This document shows positions 12,151 through 23,915 of a DNA stretch of 64,000 nucleotides, piece after piece. The notes below the pieces were generated by a model. That model ran no database searches. It was not told the origin of the DNA and saw only the letters and a list, made by a program, of their open reading frames with translations. A program made the translations under genes and the position numbers. This DNA comes from Phragmites australis. Lineage: Eukaryota > Streptophyta > Magnoliopsida > Poales > Poaceae. Positions within the stretch are counted from its first letter, which is position 1; each line of letters opens with the position of its first letter. Location: assembly GCF_958298935.1 (NCBI RefSeq), contig NC_084938.1:27819501-27883500 (forward strand), in the 5' to 3' direction.

Positions 12151-14830
12151 AGGAACAATGAAATATTGTATGGTTCGGATGGGATAGTAACATCTATATT
12201 TCAGTCAACAGATAAGGGTATCTTCAGAAATATGAACAAAGGTGTTGGACACTTGTACACATGGTTGATGCGGGGTTTTAAAATAGACTCCGAGGTTCAA
12301 GAGATGGTCATTAGTATTGTGGGTAACCGTCTGAGAGATGATGTATACTGAGAGATGTACCCGCTCAGAGAAAATAAACTGTGGAAGAGGCACTTGTATG
12401 ATGTTGTAGAGAGGTTGGCCTCATATCTTGCTTGTGCAATGAAAGAATAAAGAGACAGTTAATGAGATGCAGGGTGGGGGTACGCAGAGGAGGATGAAGA
12501 GTATGATGATGATGTCAATCCAGATGGTGCACATTTATCAAATTATCCACCTGAACCGACCGGTGAGGCAGATGAGAAGTAACGAATCCTATATTTAATT
12601 GAACAGATGTAACGAGATGATCTTGAGGTTGATGAATCCCCTGAGTATGACATGTCAGATGATGATAACGATATTCTAATTCCCGCAGACTGGAACAATC
12701 TCAACTTCAACAACCTTATGGTGAATGAGGGAAATCAAGTAGTCTGGAGTATATGCAGAATGAGGTGACCTAGGCTGCTAGGTATCTTACCAGTCAGGCC
12801 ATGAAGGATATGAAGAATATTGTGACTCAATGGGCGACATCGCTTCAACGATAGTTTTATGTTGTCAAGTCAAGCAAAAAAGAATATGATGTCAAGTGCG
12901 TGAATGAGGGTTGTTCGTAGCAGGTGCACAGCTTCAAGGAGAAGTATGTTGAGTATTGGGAGATGTCGATTGTGGTGGACCACACTTGCATGATGGACAA
13001 ACTTGAGCCAAGACACATGAACATCACATCAACCTTTGTTATCAATGTAATATACGACCAGGTTGTAAACAACCTGAACTATGAATCAGGGTCCATAATC
13101 AGACAAATCGAGGAGAAGTACAAGTACACTATCGACTACAACAAGGCATGAAGGGTGAAGAGAAAGGCAATTGAGAAGAGGTCCAAGATCTACAAAGCGT
13201 AATATAACAACCTTTCACATTTACTGCAGACCAATGCTTGAAGGAATCCTAGGACGTATTACGACATTGACAAGTACTCATTGCTATTGAAACTAGCAAG
13301 TATGTCCTGAAATGATACTTTTTCGCATTAGGACTATGAATAAAAGTTTTCTTGCATTGTTAGACTATCCTCTGCATCGATGACACTTTCCTTATCGTTA
13401 TGTACAAGGGATAGATTCTAACTGCTATTGGGGTAGATGGGAACAACCAAGTGCTACCGTTGGCCTTTGCATTTGTGGAGAGTGAGAACACTAGTAGTTG
13501 GTATTAGTTCATGTACCGTGTGAGGATGATAATTGTTGGTGATCGACGAAACGTGTGCCTTATATATGACTGGCATGTTGGGATGCTCGCGGCAATTCAA
13601 GATCTACAAATTGGAATGGACGATGGTGTGATGAGACATGTATGGCCAGATCTGCAGAGTAGATGGTGCATGAGGCATTTGGGTGCAAACTTCTCACACC
13701 AATTTAAGAATAAGAACATCATGAACATGTTCAAGAGGATATACGGTCAGAACCAGCAACGAAAGTTTTATTCTCTTAGGGAGACACTGGATGAGCTGAA
13801 GAAAAAGCAAATACAGGAGCACGGAGGGACGCCCGTGAGGGGAACGGATGAAGAACCAATACCTCTTGAGTCCCTGCGAACGGATAATGATGCTGGCATA
13901 ACGCGAAGGGCCGAGTCATCTAACAAGTCATTTAGCGAGTGGATTGAGAATGAGTCGAAGGAGAAGTAGGCTCTGCTCTACGACATAAATGGGGCTAGGT
14001 ATGACATTATGACAACAAATGTAGCAGAGGTTTACAACTGGGTGATGAAAAGTGTGAGGGGGTTACCGCTTGTGGGGATTGTAGAGTTCGTACTTCAAGA
14101 GATGTACAAATATTTCAAGGATCACTATGCAATAGCGCATAAGGCGCTAAATGATGCCCATCTGTTTTATGGGACGAAGATGACTAAGTACGTGGAAGAT
14201 AAGATGGAGAAGACAAAAATACACCAGGTGAAGATCATGGGAACTACATAGCACATATACGAAATTCTATGCAAGGACAAAATAATGAGAGGGGGTAAGC
14301 GTGAGAGAGTTTATCCACGAGTGAAGCATTCGATGACATATGTGTTTTCACCTACTACAAGTCGATGCTACTACAGAAGCCATGCTCCCATGTGATTGTC
14401 GTGTATGTTGTGACAGGGATGAGAACTCAAAGGTACGTCTCCGACTACTTCGAGAAGAAAGCTCTGTTTGATACCTGGAACCATGAGGTCTATGGTTTTA
14501 AGATTTATGGTTCTTTCACGAAGGAATCGGGGTCTAATTGTGTTTTCATCCCTGATCCTGATAAGATGAAGCAGAAGAAGGGATGACAAAGGACTACGAG
14601 GCTCCATAATGACATGGATGAAGTAGAAGCCAGGTGTCGCGTGAAATAATGTAGCAAATACAATGGAATATGACACACTTACAAGGAATGCACCGTTATT
14701 TTCCAAAATGTGAACCCCACGGAAGCAAGTCCTTTCGGGTCAGCTGCGAATGGGAGATGTCCTCATGGTCATCGATCCTCGGCTTCGTCGACTCATTGAG
14801 TTCGATTAATGATGTAATTCGTGGTATGAT
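12150..14830 (+). pseudogene. Decayed MuDR-type (MULE) transposase
   Basis: A series of collinear plus-strand pieces in shifting frames matches the plant Mutator transposase. They are an N-terminal MuDR/DUF-type segment (12166-12900), then VHSFKEKYVEYWEMSIVVDH with IIRQIEEKYKYT (12920-13150), then the core around 13430-13970 (ILTAIGVDGNNQVLPLAFAF, then DLQSRWCMRHLGANF). After that come TTNVAEVYNWVMKSVRGLPL (14009-14250), HVIVVYVV and the SWIM-like zinc motif (C.KYNG..HTYKEC, about 14650-14690). At least ten stops or frameshifts interrupt it. In the intact family this is the DDE transposase that cuts at Mutator terminal repeats. I could not identify the terminal inverted repeats, so the element limits are open. 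Confidence 0.82.
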
Positions 14831-15087
14831 GGATATTCATGTGCACAATATTGTACTTTCCTGTTTTAGTATCAAGATTGTCACTATTTGTGTATAATTT
14901 GAACAATTTATTACGTCATGTTATATGTACGACGCTTACTTATTAGGGTAAAATCTTTATTTGCCATTAAAAATATCCCTCTTCCCTCTATTTGCCATTG
15001 AAATTCACTGTTCACCAGTGCTATTCCAAGACTTCTTACTATGTGTTTGTTTTGCTTATAAAATTATAAATAACTTGTGAACATACA

Positions 15088-15655
15088 GGTATGGCTCAGC
15101 TGGAACTGCTTGACCATCAGCTCGATGTTAGACACCGTTCATACCGCATCACGGTGCAAGCTGAGGAGACCACGGTACTATGACTCCATGTGTCGGATGA
15201 GTTCATGAGAAATACAAGCAATGGATCCTGAGGTTTGTCCAATTTCAATTTAACGTTTCATACAGATTTTTATCGGTATTCATCACTAACTCTATTATGT
15301 TTCCTGGTTGTGTGTTGCTGGCCTAGTTCCACTATGTCGACTAGTGGAGGTGGACGCCTTGGTAGGGGTCTCAGAGGCTGCCACGTGGTTCGGCTACGAC
15401 AGGGTCCTCATCGCAACCCTTGTCGACAAGTGGCGTCTCAAGACGCACACATTTCACTTCTTATGCGGCGAGATGGCACCGGACATGTCGTTCTTGATGG
15501 GCTTGCCTTTTACGAGTGCCGCTGTTGGAGAAGAAGAACAGTAGCACAGGAAGGGGCAGCTCTGGAGGAAGAAGCAGTGGCAACAGTTGGTTGAAGATCA
15601 TGTGGCTCATATCGTCGCCCGAAGACAAGGCAAAGACGTTTGGATTATAGCATCT
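15088..15655 (+). pseudogene. Plant mobile domain (PMD / PPase7-long-like) fragment
   Basis: Downstream of the MULE transposase and on the same strand, a frame reads LELLDHQLDVRHRSYRITV. After an intron-like gap (about 15229-15326) it continues VPLCRLVEVDALVGVSEAA and VDKWRLKTHTFHFLCGEMAP, then SFLMGLPF. The spacing (DRx8-R-x-ET.TFH.PCGEM.PTL.DV..LLGLP in the family) is typical of the plant mobile domain, found in MAIN/MAIL proteins and in some transposons. A stop after EEEQ and the loss of the C-terminal part make it a relic. Its position suggests it belonged to the same element as the transposase. Confidence 0.7.
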
Positions 15656-15769
15656 CCGTTTTGTTAATAAGTAGTCTTGTACAAGGTCTAGCGTCTCGCT
15701 TAGGTCGTTTTATGTGTTATTGTGTAAGTTAAACCTATAGCTTTTGTCCATGCCACTCGTGATAGTCTA

Positions 15770-15880
15770 CGCGTAGTGTAAGGATCGCCTCGCCCCCTCG
15801 ATTCTCACCCGGTTCTGTTGTATTTTTTTGTCTAACTCTTTCTTAATGAAATACGTGCAGGATCTAGAAAACAATTTCTG
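15770..15880 (+). mobile_element. Possible LINE 3' end relic
   Basis: TTGTATTTTTTTGTCTAAC followed by TTAATGAAATACGTGCAGG resembles the 3' untranslated end of grass L1-type LINEs. No poly-A tail or target duplication is preserved. Confidence 0.35.
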
Positions 15881-17545
15881 TAGAGTCTCTACAGTCACTA
15901 CAAAATGTATATGATAATATAACCTGCGCCAAATGGGGAGGATCCAGCCCAGTCCACGTACGCCGGAAAGGTCGTCCACGACAAGATGGGCAGGTTGGCT
16001 AGTCTTAGGCCGGCCCATATAACACAGTCACGCGTTCCTGGCCTGGATGGTACGCACGAAGAGAAGTCAAAATCTGCCATCTTGTCCTGGCATGCTCTTT
16101 CTTTTAATCTTCGGCAAGGCCGGAGGATACCGCGACAGCCATAATATTTCCGCTGCAGGAAAGACAGTCACGAAGGTTACTCGGGGCAGACATACCTAAC
16201 TTCAAGATGGGTTAGAGATAGTTTTGTTAGAGATAGGTCTGTCATGAAGTTTGGCAAAATCTAGTTTGATGTAAAAAAAATTGTAGATCAATGCACTAGT
16301 CGTCTAATATACCTCAGATTTATTGTCAGGGATCATTCTCGACAGTTGACGCGCTAGGTAGTGGCACATTTTTCATTTTTTTTTTCAGATTTGGAGACTA
16401 TTGGTTCGGCTACCAACATCCAGATCCATGATGGCCGCAGAGTCTCGTTCCGAGGACCCCAACTGTCACAAGGTTTTTATCATGGGGTACGACCCAGACG
16501 AGCCTGATGTGCTCCAGACGTGGACACCGAGCTAAAGTTCAAAGGACTCCGAGACTGAACGTGAAGTTTGCATGATGACCCATGCAGCGGAGAGGGGGGA
16601 CAGTGATGGTTGTGTCGTGAGAACCGGAGGTGAGCCCTAAGCCATAGGCCAAGAGGGAAACCAACCCGGTGCCAGATATAAAGATGGTCCTAAATTGTCC
16701 CAACAATAGCAATGCCACATGGAGGAACGCGTGCACGAGATTGAAACCTTGGCGACAGCGTCTTCAAGGCCATCACACCGTATGTGGAATGCGAGCGTTG
16801 GAGGCTCCTCTCACGATATATCACCGCTCCGTGATCAACAGTCAACGGCTCAACTGCGAGACTATGACTCCTCGTGGGTACGACCTAATTAGGTTCATCA
16901 GATAGAGCTTTGGAATCAGAGCATGCATTGGAGAGAGGGAGAACGGGAGAGAGCTATGCAAAGAAATAGGATCTACAATTTCTTCTTTTTTTGAAATAGC
17001 AGAAGCACTGCTAAAGAATAGTAAAAAATCTGAATTATGCCCTATTGATCTGTCCTTACTGTGATTTTATTTAGTGCAAAGACCTTAGCATCCCACGACA
17101 GCCATAGGATTTCGCAGGAACAAAATGTCGAGGGGTGGTCAATGGGCACTCACCTGCCTTCGTGCAGTCCTTGTTCAACTGCAGTAGCTGCACGTATATG
17201 TAGTAGAAGAAGAAGCCATGCGTGTACAGTCACATATGGATTGATGGTCGCGTGTGTGTGCGCGCCAAGAACATCAAGGTTGCAATAGATCCACAAGTTA
17301 TGCACCACTGACATTTTTCACTGGATTCAAGCTGCCATGCCACGAACTTACTATATTACTAATATGAAGCACGTGCTGGCGAGATTGTTAAGATTCCCTA
17401 TCCCATTGTGAGGTCGATGATCGGAGATTCTAGCCGTGTGTGTTCGTCGTGATTTTTTGACCGTGGTGATATTTGTAGTTTATCATGTCGCTATTTCCAT
17501 TCTTCTCTCTTAAGAGCTTCGTGTATAGGTGATCTTTCGTAATGT
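15881..17545. other. Unannotated repeat-poor spacer
   Basis: Short frames occur at 15898-16080 (minus) and 16669-16905 (plus), but none shows a known domain and all are bounded by stops. No promoter, repeat or RNA gene could be supported. Confidence 0.35.
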
Positions 17546-18893
17546 CACTACTACATAATTAATTATTGATATCGGTTTATTACAGTTGGTTGTATAAGAA
17601 CCGATAATGCAAATGTATTGTTGTTAGTTTTTAATATCCCATGTTTAAATCATGATAGAACCGGTATTGATATCAACTATTAGTGCTGGTTCGTGTTACA
17701 AACTAACACTAATACATCAGTGCTGTTTTTAGCCATAAATCAGCACTGATAGTTAGTATTAGTGTCGGTCTAGCCACAAATCGTCACCGGTGATTAGACC
17801 TAAAATTTACATTCATTGGAATTTTCGCTCATCCTGGTGTTCGCTCGGCTCATATATTTTCTAAGTCGTGTGCTCCTCTCTCTACCTTATCTCTTCCCCT
17901 CCTTTCTCTATCTTTGTCCCTCATCCGACCACTCTTCTGGCTGTAGTCCAACGAGGCCGCAGCCAACGCACTCCACAGCGAGCTGCTGCAGGCGCTCGAC
18001 GCCCAGGCGCGACCGAGGTGCTACTCCTGCTGTGCCAACACCTGTGCGCGTGCATGCCATGAGCGGCCGCGGCATGGGCATGCCCGGGGTGCGGGTGTGC
18101 CAAGAATGGCATCGTCCGCGTTGGACTGGGATCATATGTCTTTACATAGCAAAGTTATCGTGCTACAGTATTCATGAATTCAGCCCTGCCGCGAGCCGTT
18201 GGATTGAGAACGGACGACCGTGTGGTACAGTGATACTACAGTACCTACAATACAATAATTCGCTGCAAATTACTGTATCGCACTCATATTTTACTGGTCA
18301 ACGGCGTAAAGGCAGAGCATCCTAGTCCGTCCGCGTCAACTTTTTGTGGTGGTTGTGAAAGCAATAGTATATTAGAGTAGGTTTTCTTTTTCTGCTTTCT
18401 TTTTTGCCCTCTGTTTTTTTTTCTTGATGGGGATGATAGGTGCGACAGTTTAGTGGTGTGGATATGTGAGGATGCGCCTTAGCTTTTCTCAAGCTGTTGG
18501 ATCTTTCTTTTGATCAACAAGAAAGAATGAAAAAAAAATAGAAACCCTGCATATCGTTGCTTCAGTTGTCTTCTAATTACAAGTTGAAACTCAATGTTTA
18601 GCACTGCAGATTGAGTAGTTGAAAATCATGACGGGGAGGCCGCAGGATCCGTAGAGGAGGGTGACCCAGGAGCGGGCACGGTGGCAATACTGGTAGCTGA
18701 GCTGGCTTGTTTTTTTCCTTCTGATCCATCTATCACTTGGAGTCTCTAATTAATATTGATGAAAAATTTTAGTGTCGATTTTGAAATCGACACTAATAAT
18801 TATTGAATATCAGTACTGAATAATTAGTGACGGTTTAATATTAATCCTGATTATGATTTTAAAACATCACAAATAATCGGTTTTATATTAGTG
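17546..18893. mobile_element. Non-autonomous CACTA-like element
   Basis: Begins CACTACTACAT. Both ends carry short inverted and direct copies of a GTGTCGGTT / AACCGACAC-type motif (17570-17790 and 18760-18893), as in CACTA subterminal regions. The interior is a pyrimidine-rich then GC-rich stretch without a transposase. The right end (ATTAGTG) is degenerate and no matching 3-bp duplication is evident. A relative starts at 24886. Confidence 0.5.
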
Positions 18894-18899
18894 ATGTCC

Positions 18900-19126
18900 A
18901 GCTAGTATCTGAGTTTGAAGCCTCCGAGCTAGACGTCACTCTATTTCCCAATGGAGTGAAGATTGCCCTAGCATTGGCTAGGCTTAGAGTGGTTTTGTGT
19001 TAGCTTGTAGTTGTCTACATATTGCTAGAGTTGTATATGTGTCTATAAGCCCTTTTCATTGTTGTTTGTCCGTATAGCTTCGCTATTTGAAGTCTGGGGC
19101 TTACCCATATTAAAAAAAAAAAAGAC
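18900..19126 (+). mobile_element. Poly-A-tailed retroelement 3' fragment
   Basis: About 215 bp ending in CCCATATT followed by a 12-base A tract (about 19113-19124), with the GTTTGTCCG/TTGAAGTCTGGGG composition of a LINE or other retroposed 3' end. No coding sequence or clear target duplication was seen. Confidence 0.3.
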
Positions 19127-19526
19127 ATGACTTAGAGCAGCTCCTACGTTGATTTTTCCAGTATGCTAAGAGTGGAGAGAGAAAGATTCTCGGGGCGCTT
19201 CACACTGGAGCATAGGGTGCTGGAAACAACAGCTTATTAGTTGGCCGTTGGAAAGGAGCTGTCACAACTAGCCGTAGTGGTGGAGAAAGTTGGGTTCGGG
19301 TAGGCAACATCCAACAAGCACAAATCGGTGGAGTATATACGCTGCAGCAATATGAGCCGGAGTCCATATGGATGATGTGTCCTCCTTGCTAATTCTTGGA
19401 AAGGAATGTACGTTGGAGCTGCTCTTACTAACGTTCTCAATTGGTTGGGCAAATTAATCTAGTGGGCCGCTGCCTCAACCAAATACTCCAAATTAACTCT
19501 AATTAAGATGTGTGTAAGCTTTTTTA

Positions 19527-19720
19527 GGTCATCTTCAATAGATATTTAAAAAACCCTTCTAAAAATGATTAACTCTAAAAATATATCCCCTATAATATTA
19601 CCTAATACTATTACAATATCCTTTATTTTTTATCTTGAACAGCTACTATATTTTCTACTTTTTATTTCTCTTTCTCCTTTCATACTTACATGTCAATCTC
19701 TATAAACAGTGATAGTGATA
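19527..19720. mobile_element. Truncated Tourist-like MITE, same family as its neighbour
   Basis: Starts GGTCATCTTCAATAG after TTA. It shares the internal block around ACTATTACAATATCCTTTAT with the complete copy directly downstream. It lacks a right terminus because the second copy interrupts or abuts it. Confidence 0.5.
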
Positions 19721-19723
19721 TAA

Positions 19724-20031
19724 GGCCATCTCTAACGAATACTCTAAAAATTCATCTCTTATAATACTATTACAGTATCATCTAACACTATTACAATACT
19801 CTTTATTTTTTATATCTCCAACAACTACCTTATTTTCTACCTTCTACTACTCTCCTCTTTCCTCCAGACTCACAGTCAAACTTTATAAACAGTGTTGCGG
19901 GTGCTACAGTGTTTCAGCAAATTTAGAGTACAAGATTCTCTCCTCAACACTGTAGCACAGGATACAGCATCGGCAGGAGAGAAAATTCTAGTGCTATAGT
20001 GCTTTTAGGTACTGTAGCATTGAAGATGGTC
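19724..20031. mobile_element. Tourist-like (PIF/Harbinger) MITE, 308 bp
   Basis: Flanked by TAA on both sides (19721-19723 and 20032-20034). The left end is GGCCATCTCTAA and the right end read in reverse is GACCATCTTCAA. A 3-bp TAA duplication and GGCC-type ends are the Tourist signature. Confidence 0.72.
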
Positions 20032-20390
20032 TAAGAATACCTAAATTTAGGGGACATCTCTTATCTCCTTATCCTTATAGCAATTAGATAAAATAGCTGT
20101 TGGAGAGTTTTACCGACCATTCCGATTAGCTAAAGGAGCTACAGGCATAGTGACACAGTACTTTTTGAGGTCTGCTATCTAGGCTTTAGATAGCTTAAGA
20201 GAACTGTGGTAACGTAGTGCTGGTACCATAGCCATAAGCGGTGTGGTGCGGAAATGCACGGGACCAATGTCGGCCTCACCAGCCCCAATCGAAAAGGAAA
20301 CATGATAGAAATGGAATCCTGTCCATTCAATGTCCATGGGCCACACGAGGGGAACAGGCGCTGTTCACGGGTCCAGAACGCAGATTTTAA

Positions 20391-20637
20391 TTGCTTGTGA
20401 TTTATACTATTTTTGGTAAACACACCCTTACATATTGATCCACGTCTAGAATTTGTCTATTTTTGGTTGTGTGCAACGTTCAGTTTCTTCTGCTGAGATG
20501 CTCTATGGGCCTAGAATGTTTGCTTGTGATTTATACTATTTTTGTTAAACACATCCTTGCATATTGATCCAGGTCTAGAATTTATCTATTTTTGGTTGTG
20601 GGGAACGTTCGGTTTCTTCTGCTGAGATTCTCTATGA
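20391..20637. repeat. Imperfect tandem duplication, 129-bp period
   Basis: Two copies (20391-20508 and 20520-20637) both start TTGCTTGTGATTTATACTAT and share GAATTT.TCTATTTTTGGTT and TTTCTTCTGCTGAGAT, with about ten differences. No coding content. Confidence 0.8.
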
Positions 20638-20881
20638 ATCGAGCTCATCGTTCAGTGCATGAGAAGCGAGCAAAGTCATGAGAGGAATCTAAGCCGCGGA
20701 GTGTGGGTGGTGTTACCAGCATCAAAGTGCCTTATTGTGGTTCCAACAGCAACAAGTCGTTGATCATCTTGAATCGAACAGCAACAGAGCGTTCGAGGCT
20801 AGCGCCTGGATAAGGCATTTAGGCGCTAGCAGCGCCATTTCTCTTTTGCAATTATAATATGTAAGGGCATGCGTGCACTTG

Positions 20882-22267
20882 TGTTGGTGACATGGGAACC
20901 AGAGGTCCCCGAGTCCCGAGGCCAGGACAGCAGAATGCAAGATGGCGCATTCCCTCGGGGACCATCTCCCCGAGGCCCGAGAAGACCAAGTTACGGGAGG
21001 GATGCTCAGGGCCATGAATAGTGGTCCTCGAGTACCCGTAGTTCCCCGAGGACCCGAGAAGACACAGTTCCGGGAGGGGTTCTCGGGACCATGAACAGTG
21101 GTCCCCGAGTACCCGTAGTTCCCCGAGGACCCGAGAAGACACAGTTCTGAGAGGGGCGCTCGGGGCCATGAACAGTAGTCCCCGAGTACCCGTAGTTCCC
21201 TGAGGACCCGAGAAGAGACAGTTCCGGGAGGGACGCTCGGGGCCATGAACAGTGGTCCCCTAGTACCCGGAGTTCCCCGAGGACCGAGAAGAGACATATC
21301 CGGGAGAGGGTGCTTGGGGCTGTGAACAGTAGTCCCCAAGCACCCAGAGTTTCCCGAGGACCTGAGAAGCCTCTTGCCGGTGGACCCCACAAGGGCTCAG
21401 CGGTGAGGTGTCAATTGGTGAGAGGTCCGATGCTGCATTTAAGAGGGAGCGTGGCCTGTCACTTCCAACCACTCCCCCCACGCCTGTCGTACTGAGTGCA
21501 TCAGTTCCTGCCACCGCCTGGCAAGAAGGCGTGGGGACATTTAATGCGACGCGTCCCATCGCACGTTACCCTACAGGGCCCATAAGGGGAACGGCTCGGA
21601 GATATCGTTGCTGGGCGCGAGATATATCGCCTACCGCATGCTGTGTCAGACCTGCTCTGACCGAGCGGGCATGCGGAGTTGTTCGGCGGCTGCCCGGTGG
21701 GCCCCCCACTGCATGTACTAAAGTTGGCATAATGGGCTACAGGACCGGTCGAGGGCGTATTTTCAACCCCTGTAACGTCAAACAGCAGCCCCATGATAGT
21801 TACTTTCCATTTATGGCTCATGGGAACTCGTGCCATCCTTTCTGGGCAAGCCAAGCCTCCCCGAACATGATAAAAGGGGGTGCACTCCGGAGAAAGACAA
21901 GCTTTGACGGATCGAAGAAGAACAAGCTCAAGCACGAGTCTGAGAAGCTGATCAGAGGTTCACCAAGCTCAAAGCAAGACCGAAGCTCTAGACTTAGACA
22001 AAAAACCCTGTAATACAGAGATCCAGAAAGAGGCATTCTCAGAGCATTAATAGCATACACACATGAGTAAGGTATTGCGCTCCGTGCGGCCCGAACCTAC
22101 CTAAAATCCCTCGAGCATTTACTCCCAATAGCAGACGATCATCCGTCCCTCCTACATCTCACACATTCACATTAAATTCACGTACGAGGTAGATTCAGAA
22201 TCATCCTCCCGACCGAATCTCAAAGAGGTCCCTCAGGATCCCCACTTGAGGAATTCATCCTCTGACA
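20882..22267. mobile_element. Ty3/gypsy solo LTR, about 1.39 kb
   Basis: Begins TGTTGGTGACATGGGAACC and ends TCCTCTGACA, with flanking ACTTG / ACTTA (20877-20881 and 22268-22272; one mismatch) as a likely 5-bp target duplication. The right part has the GGTATTGCGCTCCGTGCGGC and CCGAGCATTTACT blocks I associate with grass gypsy LTR ends. No internal gag-pol lies next to it, so it is a solo LTR left by recombination. Its left half carries a minisatellite. Confidence 0.7.
20967..21372. repeat. 77-bp minisatellite inside the gypsy LTR
   Basis: About five GC-rich copies, with equivalent points at 21044, 21121, 21198, 21275 and 21352, so the period is exactly 77 bp. The consensus includes CCCGAGGACCCGAGAAGA, GTTCCGGGAGGG, CATGAACAGTGGTCCCCGAG and TACCCGTAGTT. 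Copies at the edges are more diverged than those in the middle. Confidence 0.92.
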
Positions 22268-22639
22268 ACTTAGGATGCTGCTAATTCGCGCGCGCACGAA
22301 TATCCCAACTTGCATGCCTTTTCAACAGCACTCTTCTTTTTTTTCCTCTGTCCTTTTATTTTTGAAATTTTTTTCAAAAAAAATCCTGTCAAAATTTTTG
22401 AGAAAAAGTTTAGAGAAATTGTTTTAAGGAAAAGTATACCCCATAACTTTTAAAAAAAAATTAACAATAATTTTTTAAGAAAAAATTAACAAGGAAAAAA
22501 TATATAGGAATACTAGTTGGCTCTTATAAACTGTCTCCTTCAGACGCACAATTTAAGTTGTCATGCACCATGCATAAACAAGATTTTCGGTACACTTCCC
22601 TCTGACGATTCCATTCGTATCTCTCTACTATTATCTTCG
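22268..22639. other. AT-rich spacer with poly-A/T runs
   Basis: Low-complexity sequence dominated by runs of A and T (22330-22500). No gene or defined repeat. Confidence 0.4.
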
Positions 22640-22889
22640 GTTTTTTTTACATATCGGTTTAGGACATCAATATGATCTCCAATAAACACGTTTAATTATT
22701 ATTTTTATAACTATCTCTTGATAAATTTAATAAAAATTAGATGATGTTAAAGTATTTTTCATAATTAATTTATTACTATTATTTTCATGTGCTAAATCTT
22801 AATAGTTTTGTATATATTAATAGTTATAGTATTTAAAATTTAACTATATGTATTCTACGAGGACATCTGTTTCGGAACGAAGGGAGTAC
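22640..22889. mobile_element. Stowaway-like MITE, left end eroded
   Basis: The right end GGAACGAAGGGAGTA is the reverse of the canonical TACTCCCTTCGTTCC terminus. The interior (GATGATGTTAAAGTATTTTTC, GTGCTAAATCTTAATAGTTT) matches the common grass Stowaway/mariner MITE body. The left terminus is no longer recognisable. Confidence 0.65.
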
Positions 22890-23213
22890 TTCTTTGCATG
22901 TACTGAAAACTGCCTTATATTTGCTTTAATGAAAATTTAGGTAGGGCCTACCCTCACGACTTGCTAAAAAAATAGTTGACCGTACTGTTTGGACTTGGGA
23001 GATGCCCTCAGTTGCTTCTTCTTGATGCCCAAATTAGCATAATTGTGAGGTTATTAACATGAATATGTAAAGCGTACGATCCAATATTATGAAGTTGCAA
23101 CTTCCAACTACCTCGATCCGAGGATATCTTTCCGATACTCCCACCACAAATGGATCTGCCGTTTTTAGCAAGAACCTATAAACCGAAGTGACACTGCAGC
23201 AGCACAGTGCGCG

Positions 23214-23915
23214 ATGGATGAGCGTGTCCGCCCCACCTCCTCCCGCAGCTCTTCCTCCCCGGCCTCTTTCTTCCCCAACGCCGGCCACCACCAGGAGCTC
23301 GAGTTCGTGTCCTGCGAGGTCCTGGAGGAATGGCTGGGGGGTGACGACGGGTTGGAGGAGCCATGGAATGGCGCCGCGTGGGCCGACGGAGTCTCGCACT
23401 CAGCGGGCAACGACCTGTCCGGCGAACCGCCGGCACCCGCGGCCAAGAGGCGGGGCCGGAAGCCCGGGGCCCGGACCGACGGCCCCGCCATCGGCCATTT
23501 AGAGGCCGAGCGGCAGCGGCGGGACAAGCTCAACCGCCTCTTCTGAGAACTACGGGCCGCCGTGCCCACGGTGTCCCGGATGGACAAGACGTCCCTTCTT
23601 GCCGACGCCACCTCCTACATCGCTGACCTCCGCGGCCGCGTCGGCCTCCCACCCGTTCGTGGGCCTCGAGGTGCGGATGGTCGGGCGGGAGGCGGTGGCG
23701 CTGCGCCTGACATCTGCGGCGCGCAACGCCCCCGCGCGCCTCATGGACGCGCTCCGCTCGCTGGACCTGCCAGTGCAGCACGCGTGCGTCGGTGCGTGTG
23801 CCGCTTGGGCGACGTGACCGTGCAGGACGCCGTTGCGGACGTGTCCACCGCCGCACTCCGTGACGAAGGCGGCCTCCGCACCGCGTTGCTTCACACGCTG
23901 CAGCTGAGCGGCTAG
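23214..23915 (+). pseudogene. bHLH transcription factor pseudogene (MYC2/JA-type C-terminal ACT-like fold)
   Basis: Single-exon relic. ATG at 23214, with a TATAAA-like element about 38 bp upstream (TATAAACCG). Residues about 76-111 read KRRGRKPGARTDGP and then the basic helix HLEAERQRRDKLNRLF, diagnostic of a MYC-type bHLH with the H-E-R DNA contacts. TGA at 23544-23546 stands where the family has Cys. The same frame continues ELRAAVPTVSRMDKTSLLAD and then YIADLRGRV. Near 23635-23655 the frame shifts, with loss of the linker, into SHPFVGLEVRMVGREAVALR. Near 23795 it shifts back to the first frame (CVCRLGDVTVQDAVADVST) and ends at 23913-23915. The rest of the C-terminal domain is well kept, so the gene died recently. 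Intact relatives regulate stress and jasmonate-type responses; the specific role here is unknown. Confidence 0.85.

Noticed and set aside
20764..21392. Minus-strand frames of 105-208 codons with repeated peptides
   Set aside because: They arise from the 77-bp minisatellite of the gypsy LTR; repeats of 77 bp shift frame each unit, and no start or domain is present.
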